A stretch of 18,879 bases of DNA from Gammaproteobacteria bacterium (GTDB lineage Bacteria > Pseudomonadota > Gammaproteobacteria > Natronospirales > REEB76): positions 1 through 18,879 of the forward strand of contig DAHVFI010000297.1 of assembly GCA_027317045.1 (NCBI GenBank). The letters are read 5' to 3'. Every line of letters starts with the position of its first letter. Position 1 is the first letter of the stretch. The notes under the pieces were generated by a model that saw nothing but the letters and a program-made list of their open reading frames with translations, searched no databases and had not been told where the DNA came from. Positions 1 to 7,104 of this stretch are shown piece after piece. The translations under genes were made by a program, and so were the position numbers.

Positions 1-1395
1 GGACATGATAGTGAAACCGATCAAGCCCACCAGCAATGGCAACCAGCCGCCGTCCCAGATCTTGAAAATATTGGCGATGAAAAACATCAAGTCCACGAGC
101 ATGAAAGATCCCATGATCGGCACGATCACCGCCATGTGCCAGCGCCACACGTCGCGCATGGCGAAGAACAGCAGCACGCTGGTGATCACCATGGTGGAGC
201 TGACCGCCACGCCGTAGGCGGCCGCCAGATTATCCGAGGTCTTGAAGCCCAGCACGATGGCGATGGTCGCCAGCATCAGTATCCAGTTGAGCGACGGAAT
301 GTAGATCTGGCCTTCCTTGTCCGGCGAAGTGCGGATGATGGTGAGCCGCGGACTCTGGCCGAATTGGATCGCCTGGCTCATGAGCGAGAATGCGCCGGAG
401 ATCACCGCTTGTGAGGCGATCACCGTGGCGACGGTCGCGAGAATCACCAGTGGATACAGGAACCAGCCGGAATTGGGCACCATGCTGTAAAACAGCAGTT
501 GCACTTTTTGGCCGGGATTCGCCAGTATCGCCGCGCCCTGGCCGAAATAATTGAGCATCAGCGCCGGCATCACATAGATGAACCACGACAACCTGATCGG
601 CAATACGCCGAAGTGCCCGATATCCGCATACAGCGCTTCGGCTCCGGTGACGCATAGGAACACCGCGCCCAGGACAATAATATCGGCAAAACCGTGATGA
701 AAAATGAAATGTAAGGCATAGATGGGATTGATGGCCACCAGCACCGCCGGGTAATGGATAATGGCCGCCAGCCCGAGCCATGCGATCACCAGGAACCATA
801 CCAGCATCACCGGGCCGAACACGAAGCCGACGCGTTTGGTGCCGCCTTTCTGGAATGCGAACAGCGCCACCAGCACCGTCACGGTGATGAGGATGATCAC
901 CGCATGCGGCAATGCCGGCGTCGCCACCTGCAGACCTTCCACCGCACTCAACACCGAGATGGCCGGGGTGATCATGCCGTCGCCGTACAGCAAGGCAGCG
1001 CCGAAAATGCCCAGTGCAATCAGGATCCGGGAGCGCTGGCTGCCGCGTGCGCGCCAGGGATCGAGCATGGCGAGCAGCGCCAGGATGCCGCCTTCGCCCT
1101 TGTTGTCGGCGCGCAGCACGAACATCTGGTATTTGATGCACACGATGATGATCAGCGACCAGAACACCAGCGAGATCACGCCGAGTACGTTGTCGGGCGT
1201 CGGCGTCAGGCCGTAACCGCCGGAAAACGGGCTGCTGATGGCATACAAGGGGCTGGTGCCGATGTCGCCGAACACCACGCCCAAAGCGCCCAGACTCAGG
1301 ATCAGGAGGCGCTTGCGATCGGCGGGAGCCGCTTCACCGTTGGCGGTGCGGGCTGCGGACGGTTGTGCTGACGTAGTTGTTTCCGGCTTGCTCAC
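1..1395 (-). CDS. kup: Kup-type potassium uptake protein (3' end outside window)
   Basis: Low-affinity K+ uptake permease of the KUP/HAK family in the inner membrane, thought to work as a K+/H+ symporter. The start is a GTG at 1395 with a GGGAGG Shine-Dalgarno 7 nt upstream; 465 codons are present before the window edge. After a hydrophilic N-terminus of about 27 residues comes the family signature LGALGVVFGDIGTSPLYA, then DNKGEGGILALLAML and LLYGDGMITPAISVLSA, all highly characteristic of Kup. Many hydrophobic segments follow, the last near WLPLLVGLIGFTIMS. E. coli Kup is about 620 residues, so most of the membrane domain is here and the cytoplasmic C-terminal domain is cut off. The gene has its own promoter and a structured leader (1396-1552), and lies downstream of tRNA-Glu on the same strand. 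Identity is certain; regulation is inferred. Confidence 0.96.
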   Translation of the reverse strand, partial: MSKPETTTSAQPSAARTANGEAAPADRKRLLILSLGALGVVFGDIGTSPLYAISSPFSGGYGLTPTPDNVLGVISLVFWSLIIIVCIKYQMFVLRADNKGEGGILALLAMLDPWRARGSQRSRILIALGIFGAALLYGDGMITPAISVLSAVEGLQVATPALPHAVIILITVTVLVALFAFQKGGTKRVGFVFGPVMLVWFLVIAWLGLAAIIHYPAVLVAINPIYALHFIFHHGFADIIVLGAVFLCVTGAEALYADIGHFGVLPIRLSWFIYVMPALMLNYFGQGAAILANPGQKVQLLFYSMVPNSGWFLYPLVILATVATVIASQAVISGAFSLMSQAIQFGQSPRLTIIRTSPDKEGQIYIPSLNWILMLATIAIVLGFKTSDNLAAAYGVAVSSTMVITSVLLFFAMRDVWRWHMAVIVPIMGSFMLVDLMFFIANIFKIWDGGWLPLLVGLIGFTIMS

Positions 1396-1403
1396 CCAAC
1401 GCC

Positions 1404-1418
1404 TCCCTTATCCAGGGA
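1404..1418 (-). promoter_or_regulatory. Small hairpin overlapping the kup ribosome binding site
   Basis: In the mRNA, TCCCT and AGGGA form a 5-bp stem around the loop GGATA. The 3' arm contains most of the kup Shine-Dalgarno AGGGAGG, which sits 7 nt before the GTG start. The pairing is seen in the sequence. That it limits translation is an inference, and a 5-bp stem is only moderately stable. Confidence 0.4.
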
Positions 1419-1431
1419 TCCCAAAACACAA

Positions 1432-1461
1432 CCGGCTGGTCTCGTTCCGAGCACCAGCCGG
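1432..1461 (-). promoter_or_regulatory. Strong hairpin in the kup leader
   Basis: In the kup mRNA a perfect 9-bp stem (CCGGCTGGT with ACCAGCCGG) is extended by 4 more pairs (CTCG with CGAG) past one bulged base, closing on a GAA loop. It lies about 37 nt before the start codon and about 60 nt after the predicted transcription start. It is followed by TTGTGTTTTGG, an interrupted T-rich stretch, so it is at best an imperfect terminator. It could be an attenuator or a stabilising leader structure. Confidence 0.55.
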
Positions 1462-1525
1462 CGTGTGCTAAATCTGCGTTTCCCGACGCGGGCAATTACC
1501 TGAATCCTGCCCGTACAGGGCGCGC

Positions 1526-1552
1526 ATTATACCCCAAAGTCCCGTGTGTATA
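1526..1552 (-). promoter_or_regulatory. Probable kup promoter
   Basis: A perfect TATAAT -10 box lies at 1526-1531 on the minus strand. The best -35 is TATACA at 1547-1552 (4 of 6 to TTGACA), with a short 15-bp spacer. The bases after the -10 are GCGCGCC, a GC-rich discriminator of the kind seen at stringently controlled promoters. The predicted transcription start near 1519 gives a leader of about 124 nt before kup. The -10 is convincing; the -35 is weak. Confidence 0.55.
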
Positions 1553-1749
1553 GCCGCGCCTGCGCGACTGCGGTTCCGCCAAGTCCCTGTCCTGATTGAT
1601 TTTTTGCAGGCTCAGCCCCCATCCGATTGCCGCGGTCCGCACCGCGAGTCGCTCACAGACAAGCACGCAGGCCGATAACATCCAGGCAGATCTGCGGCGC
1701 GCAGCCGGTGTGCTCGTCGCAACGATCGCTGATCGGCGCGCGAAAAAAA
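1553..1749. other. Non-coding stretch between the kup promoter and tRNA-Glu
   Basis: Together with the kup leader this makes 354 bases without a convincing gene. Apart from the T-run after tRNA-Glu and a 5-bp hairpin (CGATC AGC GATCG) just downstream of it, I see no conserved element. A 61-codon open frame on the minus strand (1496-1681) has no recognisable protein and runs across the promoter, so I do not call it a gene. Confidence 0.6.
1743..1749 (-). terminator. T-run directly after tRNA-Glu
   Basis: Seven T residues follow the encoded CCA of tRNA-Glu without a gap in the direction of transcription. There is no separate terminator hairpin, but the GC-rich T-arm and acceptor stem of the tRNA precede the run. 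It probably ends the tRNA-Ala/tRNA-Glu transcript, or part of it. This is inferred from position only. Confidence 0.4.
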
Positions 1750-1825
1750 TGGCGTCCCCAGGGGGAGTCGAACCCCCGTTACCGCCGTGAAAGGGCGATG
1801 TCCTAGGCCTCTAGACGATGGGGAC
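1750..1825 (-). tRNA. tRNA-Glu (anticodon TTC)
   Basis: A 76-base cloverleaf on the minus strand. Acceptor arms GTCCCCA and TGGGGAC pair, the anticodon loop CTTTCAC carries TTC, the T-arm is CGGGGG-TTCGACT-CCCCC, and CCA is encoded. It is the substrate of GltX, encoded about 300 bases upstream on the same strand. It is probably co-transcribed with tRNA-Ala across a 169-base spacer. Confidence 0.97.
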
Positions 1826-1897
1826 GAGGCGATAAACGTCTCCGAAATTCCTCTTGCGGGACTTGCTGGTGGAGTTAGCCAGCACAAGATGCGCGCA

Positions 1898-1944
1898 GGC
1901 GAAGCATCGCTTCGCCCCGCCGAGTGCCCGGACAGGATGTCCGG
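1898..1944. repeat. Two tight hairpins in the tRNA-Ala/tRNA-Glu spacer
   Basis: On the plus strand, GGCGAAGC (1898-1905) and GCTTCGCC (1909-1916) pair perfectly around ATC. CCGGACA (1928-1934) and TGTCCGG (1938-1944) pair perfectly around GGA. A third, weaker pairing (GCTGG with CCAGC, about 1865-1883) lies beside them. They sit inside the probable tRNA transcript. They may be RNA-processing structures or a palindromic extragenic repeat; copy number elsewhere is unknown. Confidence 0.6.
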
Positions 1945-1994
1945 ACAGGTCAGCGCGCCACGCATGGCTGGTTGCTGCTCTCGCCGTCAAATCC

Positions 1995-2070
1995 TGGTGG
2001 AGCCAGCCGGGATCGAACCGGCGACCTCCTGCATGCCATGCAGGCGCTCTCCCAGCTGAGCTATGGCCCC
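1995..2070 (-). tRNA. tRNA-Ala (anticodon GGC)
   Basis: A 76-base cloverleaf on the minus strand. Acceptor GGGGCCA pairs with TGGCTCC (one G-U pair), anticodon stem CCTGC/GCAGG encloses ATGGCAT with anticodon GGC, the T-arm is GCCGG-TTCGATC-CCGGC, and CCA is encoded. It lies 57 bases after the gltX stop, with its own TTGACA promoter in the gap. Confidence 0.97.
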
Positions 2071-2083
2071 ACGCGGGGCGCGT

Positions 2084-2112
2084 ATTTTCCGGTTTGCCGC
2101 CGGAGCTGTCAA
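2084..2112 (-). promoter_or_regulatory. Probable promoter of the tRNA-Ala/tRNA-Glu unit
   Basis: A perfect TTGACA -35 (2107-2112) is followed after 17 bp by GAAAAT (2084-2089, 4 of 6 to TATAAT). The GC-rich discriminator ACGCGCCCCG follows, typical of stringently controlled stable-RNA promoters. The start site would be near 2077, only a few bases before the mature tRNA-Ala end. The box sequences are seen; activity is inferred. Confidence 0.6.
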
Positions 2113-2127
2113 CCAAAAAGCACAGGA

Positions 2128-3534
2128 TCAGCGGCTGTGTGCTGCAATCCAGTCGATGGCACAATCCAGACGCGCCAAACTCAGTTCCCGGCCGAGGATT
2201 TCCAGGGTGACATCCATGGGTGGCGACACACCGCTGCCCGATACCGCCACGCGCACTGGCTGGGCAACTTTGCCGAGCTTCAGCCCCAATGCCGCCGCCG
2301 CGGCCTCCAAGGCGCCGTGCACGGCAGGCGCGGACCAATCATTCAACAGCGCCAGACGTGCACGGATATCCCGCAGTGCCGGCAGGCTTTCCGCCGCCAG
2401 GTTGTTGTCGGCGGCCTTGGGATCGTAGTCGCTGAATTCCTCGAAGAAGAAGCGGCTGGCTTGCGCCATCTCCTTGAGGGTCTTGGCGCGTCCCTGCTGG
2501 GCACGCACCACGGCGGCAAGCTTTGCCGGATCCTGCACTGGCACGCCGATGCGCCCCAGCTGCCAGCCCAATTCAGGCGCCAGCGTGTTGGGATCAGCGC
2601 TCTTGATGTAATGCTGGTTGAGCCACAGCAGTTTTTCCGGGTTGATGGCTGACGCGGATTTATTCACGTCCTGGATGTTGAAGTATTTCACCATCTCGTC
2701 GCGGCTGAAGATTTCCTGATCGCCATGTGACCAGCCAAGCCGTACCAGATAATTAATCACCGCTTCGGGAAGATAGCCTTCCTCACGATACTGCATCACG
2801 CTTACGGCGCCATGGCGCTTGGAAAGTTTGGCGCCGTCCGGACCGAGAATCATGGGCAGGTGGGCGTATGCCGGCGGCTGTGCGCCCAAGGCGCTGAAAA
2901 TATTGATTTGCCGCGGCGTGTTATTGAGATGATCATCGCCGCGGATCACGTGGGTGATCCGCATGTCCATGTCGTCCACCACCACCGTGAAATTGTAGGT
3001 GGGTGTACCGTCGGAGCGTGCGATGATGAGATCATCCAGTTCGCTGTTGTCGTACACCACCCGGCCGCGCACCAGATCGTTTACCACCGTTTGTCCGATC
3101 AAGGGATTTTTGAAGCGGACCACCGGCTGCACGCCGGTGCGTGGGACGCTGCGGTTGCGGCAGCGGCCGTCGTAGCGCGGCTTTTGCTTGCGGGTCAACT
3201 GCTCGGCGCGCATCTGCTCCAGTTCTTCCTTGGAGCAGTAGCAATGATAGGCATGGCCGCCAGCGAGCAACTGCTGTGCCACCTGCCGGTAGCGCTCAAA
3301 TCGGTGGGTCTGATAGAACGGGCCTTCATCGTGCTTCAGGTCAAGCCACTGCATCCCGTCCAGAATGGCCTGCACTGCCGCTTGCGTGGAACGCTCCCGG
3401 TCCGTGTCCTCGATGCGCAGGATGAACTGTCCGCCATGATGGCGTGCATACAGCCAACAGAACAACGCGGTGCGGGCGCCGCCAATATGCAGATAGCCCG
3501 TGGGACTGGGAGCAAAACGCGTGCGTACGGTCAT
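2128..3534 (-). CDS. gltX: Glutamyl-tRNA synthetase
   Basis: Class I aminoacyl-tRNA synthetase that charges tRNA-Glu in the cytoplasm. It has 468 residues, the usual bacterial length. It opens with TRFAPSPTGYLHIGGARTA, holding the HIGH-type motif (HIGG, 16-19), and carries the KMSKS-type motif KLSKR at 236-240. A zinc-binding insert spans residues 98-127: Cys98, Cys100 and Cys125 are present, but position 127, His in E. coli, is Asn. I chose the ATG at 3534; an in-frame TTG at 3552 would add six residues before the conserved start and the family does not need them. Shine-Dalgarno is weak (GGAAG about 11 nt away). The tRNA-Ala and tRNA-Glu genes follow on the same strand; kch is 63 bases upstream with no terminator visible between. 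Confidence 0.97.
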   Translation of the reverse strand: MTVRTRFAPSPTGYLHIGGARTALFCWLYARHHGGQFILRIEDTDRERSTQAAVQAILDGMQWLDLKHDEGPFYQTHRFERYRQVAQQLLAGGHAYHCYCSKEELEQMRAEQLTRKQKPRYDGRCRNRSVPRTGVQPVVRFKNPLIGQTVVNDLVRGRVVYDNSELDDLIIARSDGTPTYNFTVVVDDMDMRITHVIRGDDHLNNTPRQINIFSALGAQPPAYAHLPMILGPDGAKLSKRHGAVSVMQYREEGYLPEAVINYLVRLGWSHGDQEIFSRDEMVKYFNIQDVNKSASAINPEKLLWLNQHYIKSADPNTLAPELGWQLGRIGVPVQDPAKLAAVVRAQQGRAKTLKEMAQASRFFFEEFSDYDPKAADNNLAAESLPALRDIRARLALLNDWSAPAVHGALEAAAAALGLKLGKVAQPVRVAVSGSGVSPPMDVTLEILGRELSLARLDCAIDWIAAHSR

Positions 3535-3597
3535 AAATATGACGGCTTCCAACGGTGGCGGACTGTGCCTTTGATGGCGTGACCCAGGGCCATGGAT

Positions 3598-4833
3598 TTA
3601 AGTGTGATAGACCAGCAACTGATCGAGCAGGTTCTGGGTATTCATATCCTCTCCGCTCAATGCCATTGCCAGCAGCTCGCCGCCCAGAATCTGTGGCGAG
3701 ATGATCAGGTCAGGATGCACGCGCTTGACGCTGGCCAGGTTACGGGAATTGTGCACCACCGCCACGGTTTTTACTTTTTCATTCAGTTCACGCATCGCCA
3801 GCACCACGAAGGCATTCTCGGAATCATCCTCGCGTAAGGCCAATACCGCGCGCGCACGGTCGGCGCCGGCTTCGCGCAATATTTCCAGATTGCTGGGATC
3901 GCCCACCACGATATCCATGCCGGCCTGGCGGTCATCCCCGAAGCCGCGCGGGAAAATCATGGTGATATCCTGATGACGCGCCAATAGCGCCTTGTAGGTG
4001 TTATGCGACAGCGGGGTATCCCCGACAATCACGTAATGATCGGTTCTGTCCATTTTCTTCTCTCCCGGCTTCAAGAGATTGGTAATGCGCCTGTTGATGA
4101 CCGGCACCAGGATGGCGCTCAGGGAGGCTGCGAAGATACTGACCCCCAATACAATGATTGAAATAACAAACAGTCTGGCCTCAATGGTTGCAGGCGTGAT
4201 ATCGCCGTAACCCACCGTGGACATGGTTTCCACGGAAAAATAGAAGGCGGTGGCGATGTCGGTAATGGGTGGTTTGAATTCCGCCCCCAACTCATAACTC
4301 CCGGAAACCGCATACACCAGCAGCAGAATGATACTGGTGATCGCAAACAGTGTGCCGGTGGCCACGCTGCTGCGCCGGAAACCGCGATAGCTGGCCAGCA
4401 TGGCGGCCAGCAGGAACGCATTGCAGATCAGCAGGGTTTCCGGAACGTGGCCGCGGGTAATGAGGCCAAACAACAGGTGCACGGCCAGCGTAACCAGGAC
4501 AATCACCCAGGCAAGCTTTGAGCGCAATAACAGACCGATGGCCATGACAATCAGAAATATCCCGATCGCCGCGCTCCCTGCCCTGTTCAGAACAGAATGC
4601 ACCTGGGCGGCGGACTGTGCCGTCAGCGCAGCACTGAACAGATGCAGGCCCAGGGCCCGGGAAAGAGCCGGCGAGATTTTCAACAGACCGAAGAGTGCAA
4701 TGGCCACCGCCAGCGGAATATGCGGAAACCACGCATCCAGATAGAGATCCCGCCGCAATCCGCCGTAAATGCGCCGCAGCCGCTGCCGGAACCCGACGCC
4801 CAGCAGCCTGGCAAGATCAGGATAACGATTCAT
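3598..4833 (-). CDS. kch: Kch-type potassium channel with RCK (TrkA-N) domain
   Basis: Inner-membrane K+ channel of the six-transmembrane, one-pore type, similar along its whole length to E. coli Kch (417 residues; 411 here). Hydrophobic segments lie near 38-53, 88-104, 107-125, 132-148, 158-176 and 220-245. The pore helix and selectivity filter read SVETMSTVGYGD, with TVGYGD at 206-211. From about 264 a Rossmann-like RCK domain begins (DHYVIVGDTPLSHNTY), with VVGDPSNLEILREAGADRARAV and ENAFVVLAMRELN further on; its nucleotide-binding glycine pattern is degenerate, as in E. coli Kch. ATG start at 4833 with GGGA 8 nt upstream. An in-frame Met261 with a better ribosome site could give a soluble RCK domain. 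It lies 41 bases after the envelope protein gene and before gltX. Gating ligand unknown. Confidence 0.9.
   Translation of the reverse strand: MNRYPDLARLLGVGFRQRLRRIYGGLRRDLYLDAWFPHIPLAVAIALFGLLKISPALSRALGLHLFSAALTAQSAAQVHSVLNRAGSAAIGIFLIVMAIGLLLRSKLAWVIVLVTLAVHLLFGLITRGHVPETLLICNAFLLAAMLASYRGFRRSSVATGTLFAITSIILLLVYAVSGSYELGAEFKPPITDIATAFYFSVETMSTVGYGDITPATIEARLFVISIIVLGVSIFAASLSAILVPVINRRITNLLKPGEKKMDRTDHYVIVGDTPLSHNTYKALLARHQDITMIFPRGFGDDRQAGMDIVVGDPSNLEILREAGADRARAVLALREDDSENAFVVLAMRELNEKVKTVAVVHNSRNLASVKRVHPDLIISPQILGGELLAMALSGEDMNTQNLLDQLLVYHT
4051..4066 (-). promoter_or_regulatory. Internal ribosome binding site and start in kch
   Basis: The in-frame ATG for Met261 (4051-4053) is preceded by GGGAGA (4061-4066), with GGAG 8 nt from the ATG. 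This is a better site than the one at the full-length start. Translation here would give a soluble 151-residue RCK domain (3598-4053). An equivalent internal start (Met240) has been reported for E. coli Kch. Use in this organism is inferred. Confidence 0.55.
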
Positions 4834-4874
4834 TCAGTCAATCCCGGGCTGAACTGATGGCGGGAATACCCGGT

Positions 4875-5510
4875 TTATGGGTAGTACCAGTTCAATTCGG
4901 CTTCCACACGATTGCCGTTGGCGGTATGCTCGCCAAAAACCCCCAACGCCAGCACGCTGCCGCCGAAACTCAGGCCCAGGCGTTCGCCAAAGGGCCGGCG
5001 GCCGAAATCCGTGTTGCGCTCCGTGAAGATAGCGCCGCTGAGTGCCACGAAACTGGATAGGTGACTCTGAAATCCATAGGTGACGCGCCAGTAATTATCC
5101 GTGGCGCCGCCCAGACTGCCGCTCAGGCGGTCGCGCAAAAATCCCAGGTCGATAAAGAACGAGGTGGATTGACTGTATTCCTGGTGAGCGCCGATGCCGA
5201 TGCCGGAAAGATTGCGATGGCCCGCCAGGCGGGCGAAATCCAGCCGGTTCCACTGCCCAAAAAGATAAACCCCGCCGTTAAAGCCATAGGAGAACTTCAG
5301 CCCCTGTCCCGCGGAACGGTCATTAAAAAAATCCGAGTGTTCCGACAAACGGTTGACCTGCAGATAGCTGTAACTGAAGACATCCTGCGGAGCCGGACTC
5401 TGGGAAATCTGCGAGGCTTGATCCTGCGAAGTTTGAGCCTGCGGATCCGCCTGCGCCAGCAGCGGGGCCAGCAGCAGCACTAGCGTGACTAATATCCCGT
5501 ACTTTCTCAT
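4875..5510 (-). CDS. Small outer-membrane beta-barrel-like protein, function unknown
   Basis: A 211-residue exported protein that I do not recognise with confidence. Residues 1-21 form a clear signal peptide (basic MRKYG, a hydrophobic core, and a probable cut after LAQA). A short Gln/Ser-rich linker (22-42) follows. The rest alternates polar and aromatic residues in strand-length blocks (VFSYSYLQV, GLKFSYGF, VYLFGQWNRLDF, GIGIGAHQEY, SFFIDLGFL, YWRVTYGFQ, VEAELNWYY), which suggests an 8-stranded barrel. The C-terminus WYYP is aromatic but lacks the usual final Phe. The pattern recalls Ax21-like or OmpA-like small barrels; neither assignment is secure. Start at ATG 5510 has a strong AAAGGAGG site 9 nt upstream. 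It lies between nhaB and kch on the same strand, which hints at a link to ion or pH stress but does not prove one. Confidence 0.75.
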   Translation of the reverse strand: MRKYGILVTLVLLLAPLLAQADPQAQTSQDQASQISQSPAPQDVFSYSYLQVNRLSEHSDFFNDRSAGQGLKFSYGFNGGVYLFGQWNRLDFARLAGHRNLSGIGIGAHQEYSQSTSFFIDLGFLRDRLSGSLGGATDNYWRVTYGFQSHLSSFVALSGAIFTERNTDFGRRPFGERLGLSFGGSVLALGVFGEHTANGNRVEAELNWYYP

Positions 5511-5586
5511 CGCCGATTGCCTCCTTTAAGACGCCGTGTACGCTTGCCAGAGCCATAAGCCTGGGGCCCGCACATGGCATGCAGTT

Positions 5587-5592
5587 AGTGTA
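5587..5592 (-). promoter_or_regulatory. Possible -10 box for the envelope protein gene
   Basis: TACACT on the minus strand lies about 77 nt before the ATG, just after the nhaB stop. No good -35 is visible at the right distance, so the site is tentative. The gap of 97 bases and the strong separate ribosome site are compatible with independent transcription. Confidence 0.3.
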
Positions 5593-5607
5593 GCTGATTC
5601 ATAACGA

Positions 5608-7104
5608 TCAGACGAGAAACAACAACGCCAGCAAACCCACGCTGGTCAGCACGATGGTATACGGCAAGGCCATCCACACCATGCGCAGATACGATAGGCG
5701 GATCAGCGGTGCAATCCCGGAAGTCAGCAGAAACAGGAAAGCCGCCTGGCCGTTGGGTGTGGCCACGCTGGGAATGTTGGTGCCCGCATTGATGGCCACT
5801 GCGAACAATTCCAGTTGTTGGCGGCTGATGGAATGCGCAAGAAAGGCCTCCTGTACCTGCTTGATATACACCGTGGCCACGAACACATTGTCACTGACCG
5901 AGGACAGCAGGCCGTTGGCGACATACAGCAAGCTTAATTGCGCCCGACCCTCGAATCCCAGCACCCAGTGGATGATCGGCGTAAACAGACCCGTGTGCTG
6001 GATCACCGCCACCACCGCGAAAAACACCACCAGCAACGCGGTGAACGGCATGGCTTCCTGGAACGCATGTGCGATGCGCCGTTCATCGACCACGCCCGTG
6101 AGGGCGGTCAATAATACCAGCAATGCCAGTCCCACCAGCCCGACTTCGGCGACGTGCAGCGCCAGGGCTGCGATCAGCAGAATGCCCGACAACACCTGCA
6201 CCAGCAGTGTCAGTGGTCGCCGCCAGTCGTGCTGCCCGGAGCTCGTTGCGGCGTGCTGTTGCAGAACGTCGCGCACCGCGTCCGGCAATTCGGCACCGTA
6301 ACCGAAGCAGCGGGTTTTCTCCAGCACCGCCACCAGAACCAGGCCCGCAGCGATAACCGGCAGCGAAATGGGTGACATGGCATGGATGAAGTCCATGAAG
6401 TGCCAGCCGACGGTTGCACCGATCAGCAGATTCTGCGGCTCCCCTATCAGGGTCGCCACGCCCCCCATCGCGGTGCCCGCCGCGGCGTGCATCATGAGGC
6501 TGCGCAGGAAGGCGCGGAATTCCTCCAACTCAACGCTGTCGTGCAGCGGGTTTTCAGCCGCGCTGATGCTGGCGTGATACACGGCATAAAATCCGCCGCA
6601 GACGGTAATCAGCACCGCGGTCACGGTAAGCGCATCCAGAAACGCCGACAACAACGCCGACACTCCGCAAAACAACACACTCAGCAGCCACTTGCGCCTT
6701 ACCGACAACAGTAGCCAGGTGAACACGCCGAGCAGCAGCTCCTGCATGAAGAAAATGCCCGCCACCATGAACATCAGCAGCAGCAGCACCGGCAGATTGT
6801 GGTTGAGTTCAGCGTACACGGCCGCCGGTTTGGCCATACCCAGCATCACCGCTTCCAGCGCCAGCAAGCCGCCGGCTTGCAGCGGATAACACCGCAACGC
6901 CATCGCCAGTGTGAAAATGAATTCCACCACCAGCAGCCACCCGGCGACAAATGTGCCGCCGCTGAACAGCATCAGCGGGTTAATCAGCAGGAAGGCGAGA
7001 ATGCAGCATTTGTACCAAGCCGGCGCGGAACCCAAAAACAGCGCGAATGCATTTCCAGCCATGCCGCGTGCCTGCACATTGACGGGGTCCTGCTCATTTT
7101 TCAT
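5608..7104 (-). CDS. nhaB: Na+/H+ antiporter NhaB
   Basis: Inner-membrane Na+/H+ antiporter that expels Na+ using the proton gradient. The 498 residues match E. coli NhaB (513) throughout. Diagnostic stretches are FVAGWLLVVEFIFTLAMAL, LLLLMFMVAGIFFM, LSAFLDALTVTAV (with the membrane-embedded Asp157), FLRSLMMHAAAGTAMGG, ATLIGEPQNLLIGA, GLLSSVSDNVFVATVYI and IPSVATPNGQAAFLFLLT. The protein is hydrophobic almost end to end, with about a dozen membrane segments. The ATG at 7104 directly follows the dnaQ TAG stop, with AGGA 7 nt upstream, which suggests translational coupling to dnaQ. Met15 is an alternative start closer in length to E. coli. Lies within a run that also holds a K+ channel gene. 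Identity is sure. Confidence 0.96.
   Translation of the reverse strand: MKNEQDPVNVQARGMAGNAFALFLGSAPAWYKCCILAFLLINPLMLFSGGTFVAGWLLVVEFIFTLAMALRCYPLQAGGLLALEAVMLGMAKPAAVYAELNHNLPVLLLLMFMVAGIFFMQELLLGVFTWLLLSVRRKWLLSVLFCGVSALLSAFLDALTVTAVLITVCGGFYAVYHASISAAENPLHDSVELEEFRAFLRSLMMHAAAGTAMGGVATLIGEPQNLLIGATVGWHFMDFIHAMSPISLPVIAAGLVLVAVLEKTRCFGYGAELPDAVRDVLQQHAATSSGQHDWRRPLTLLVQVLSGILLIAALALHVAEVGLVGLALLVLLTALTGVVDERRIAHAFQEAMPFTALLVVFFAVVAVIQHTGLFTPIIHWVLGFEGRAQLSLLYVANGLLSSVSDNVFVATVYIKQVQEAFLAHSISRQQLELFAVAINAGTNIPSVATPNGQAAFLFLLTSGIAPLIRLSYLRMVWMALPYTIVLTSVGLLALLFLV

Noticed and set aside
230..1141. Minus-strand open frame of 303 codons within kup
   Set aside because: It is a shifted frame of kup. 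The true frame starts at GTG 1395 and shows the family signatures.
1496..1681. 61-codon minus-strand open frame upstream of kup
   Set aside because: It has no recognisable protein and overlaps the TATAAT promoter box. It is probably chance.
3535..3552. TTG at 3552 as gltX start
   Set aside because: It would add six residues before the conserved MTVRTRFAPSPTG start; ATG 3534 gives the family-standard N-terminus.
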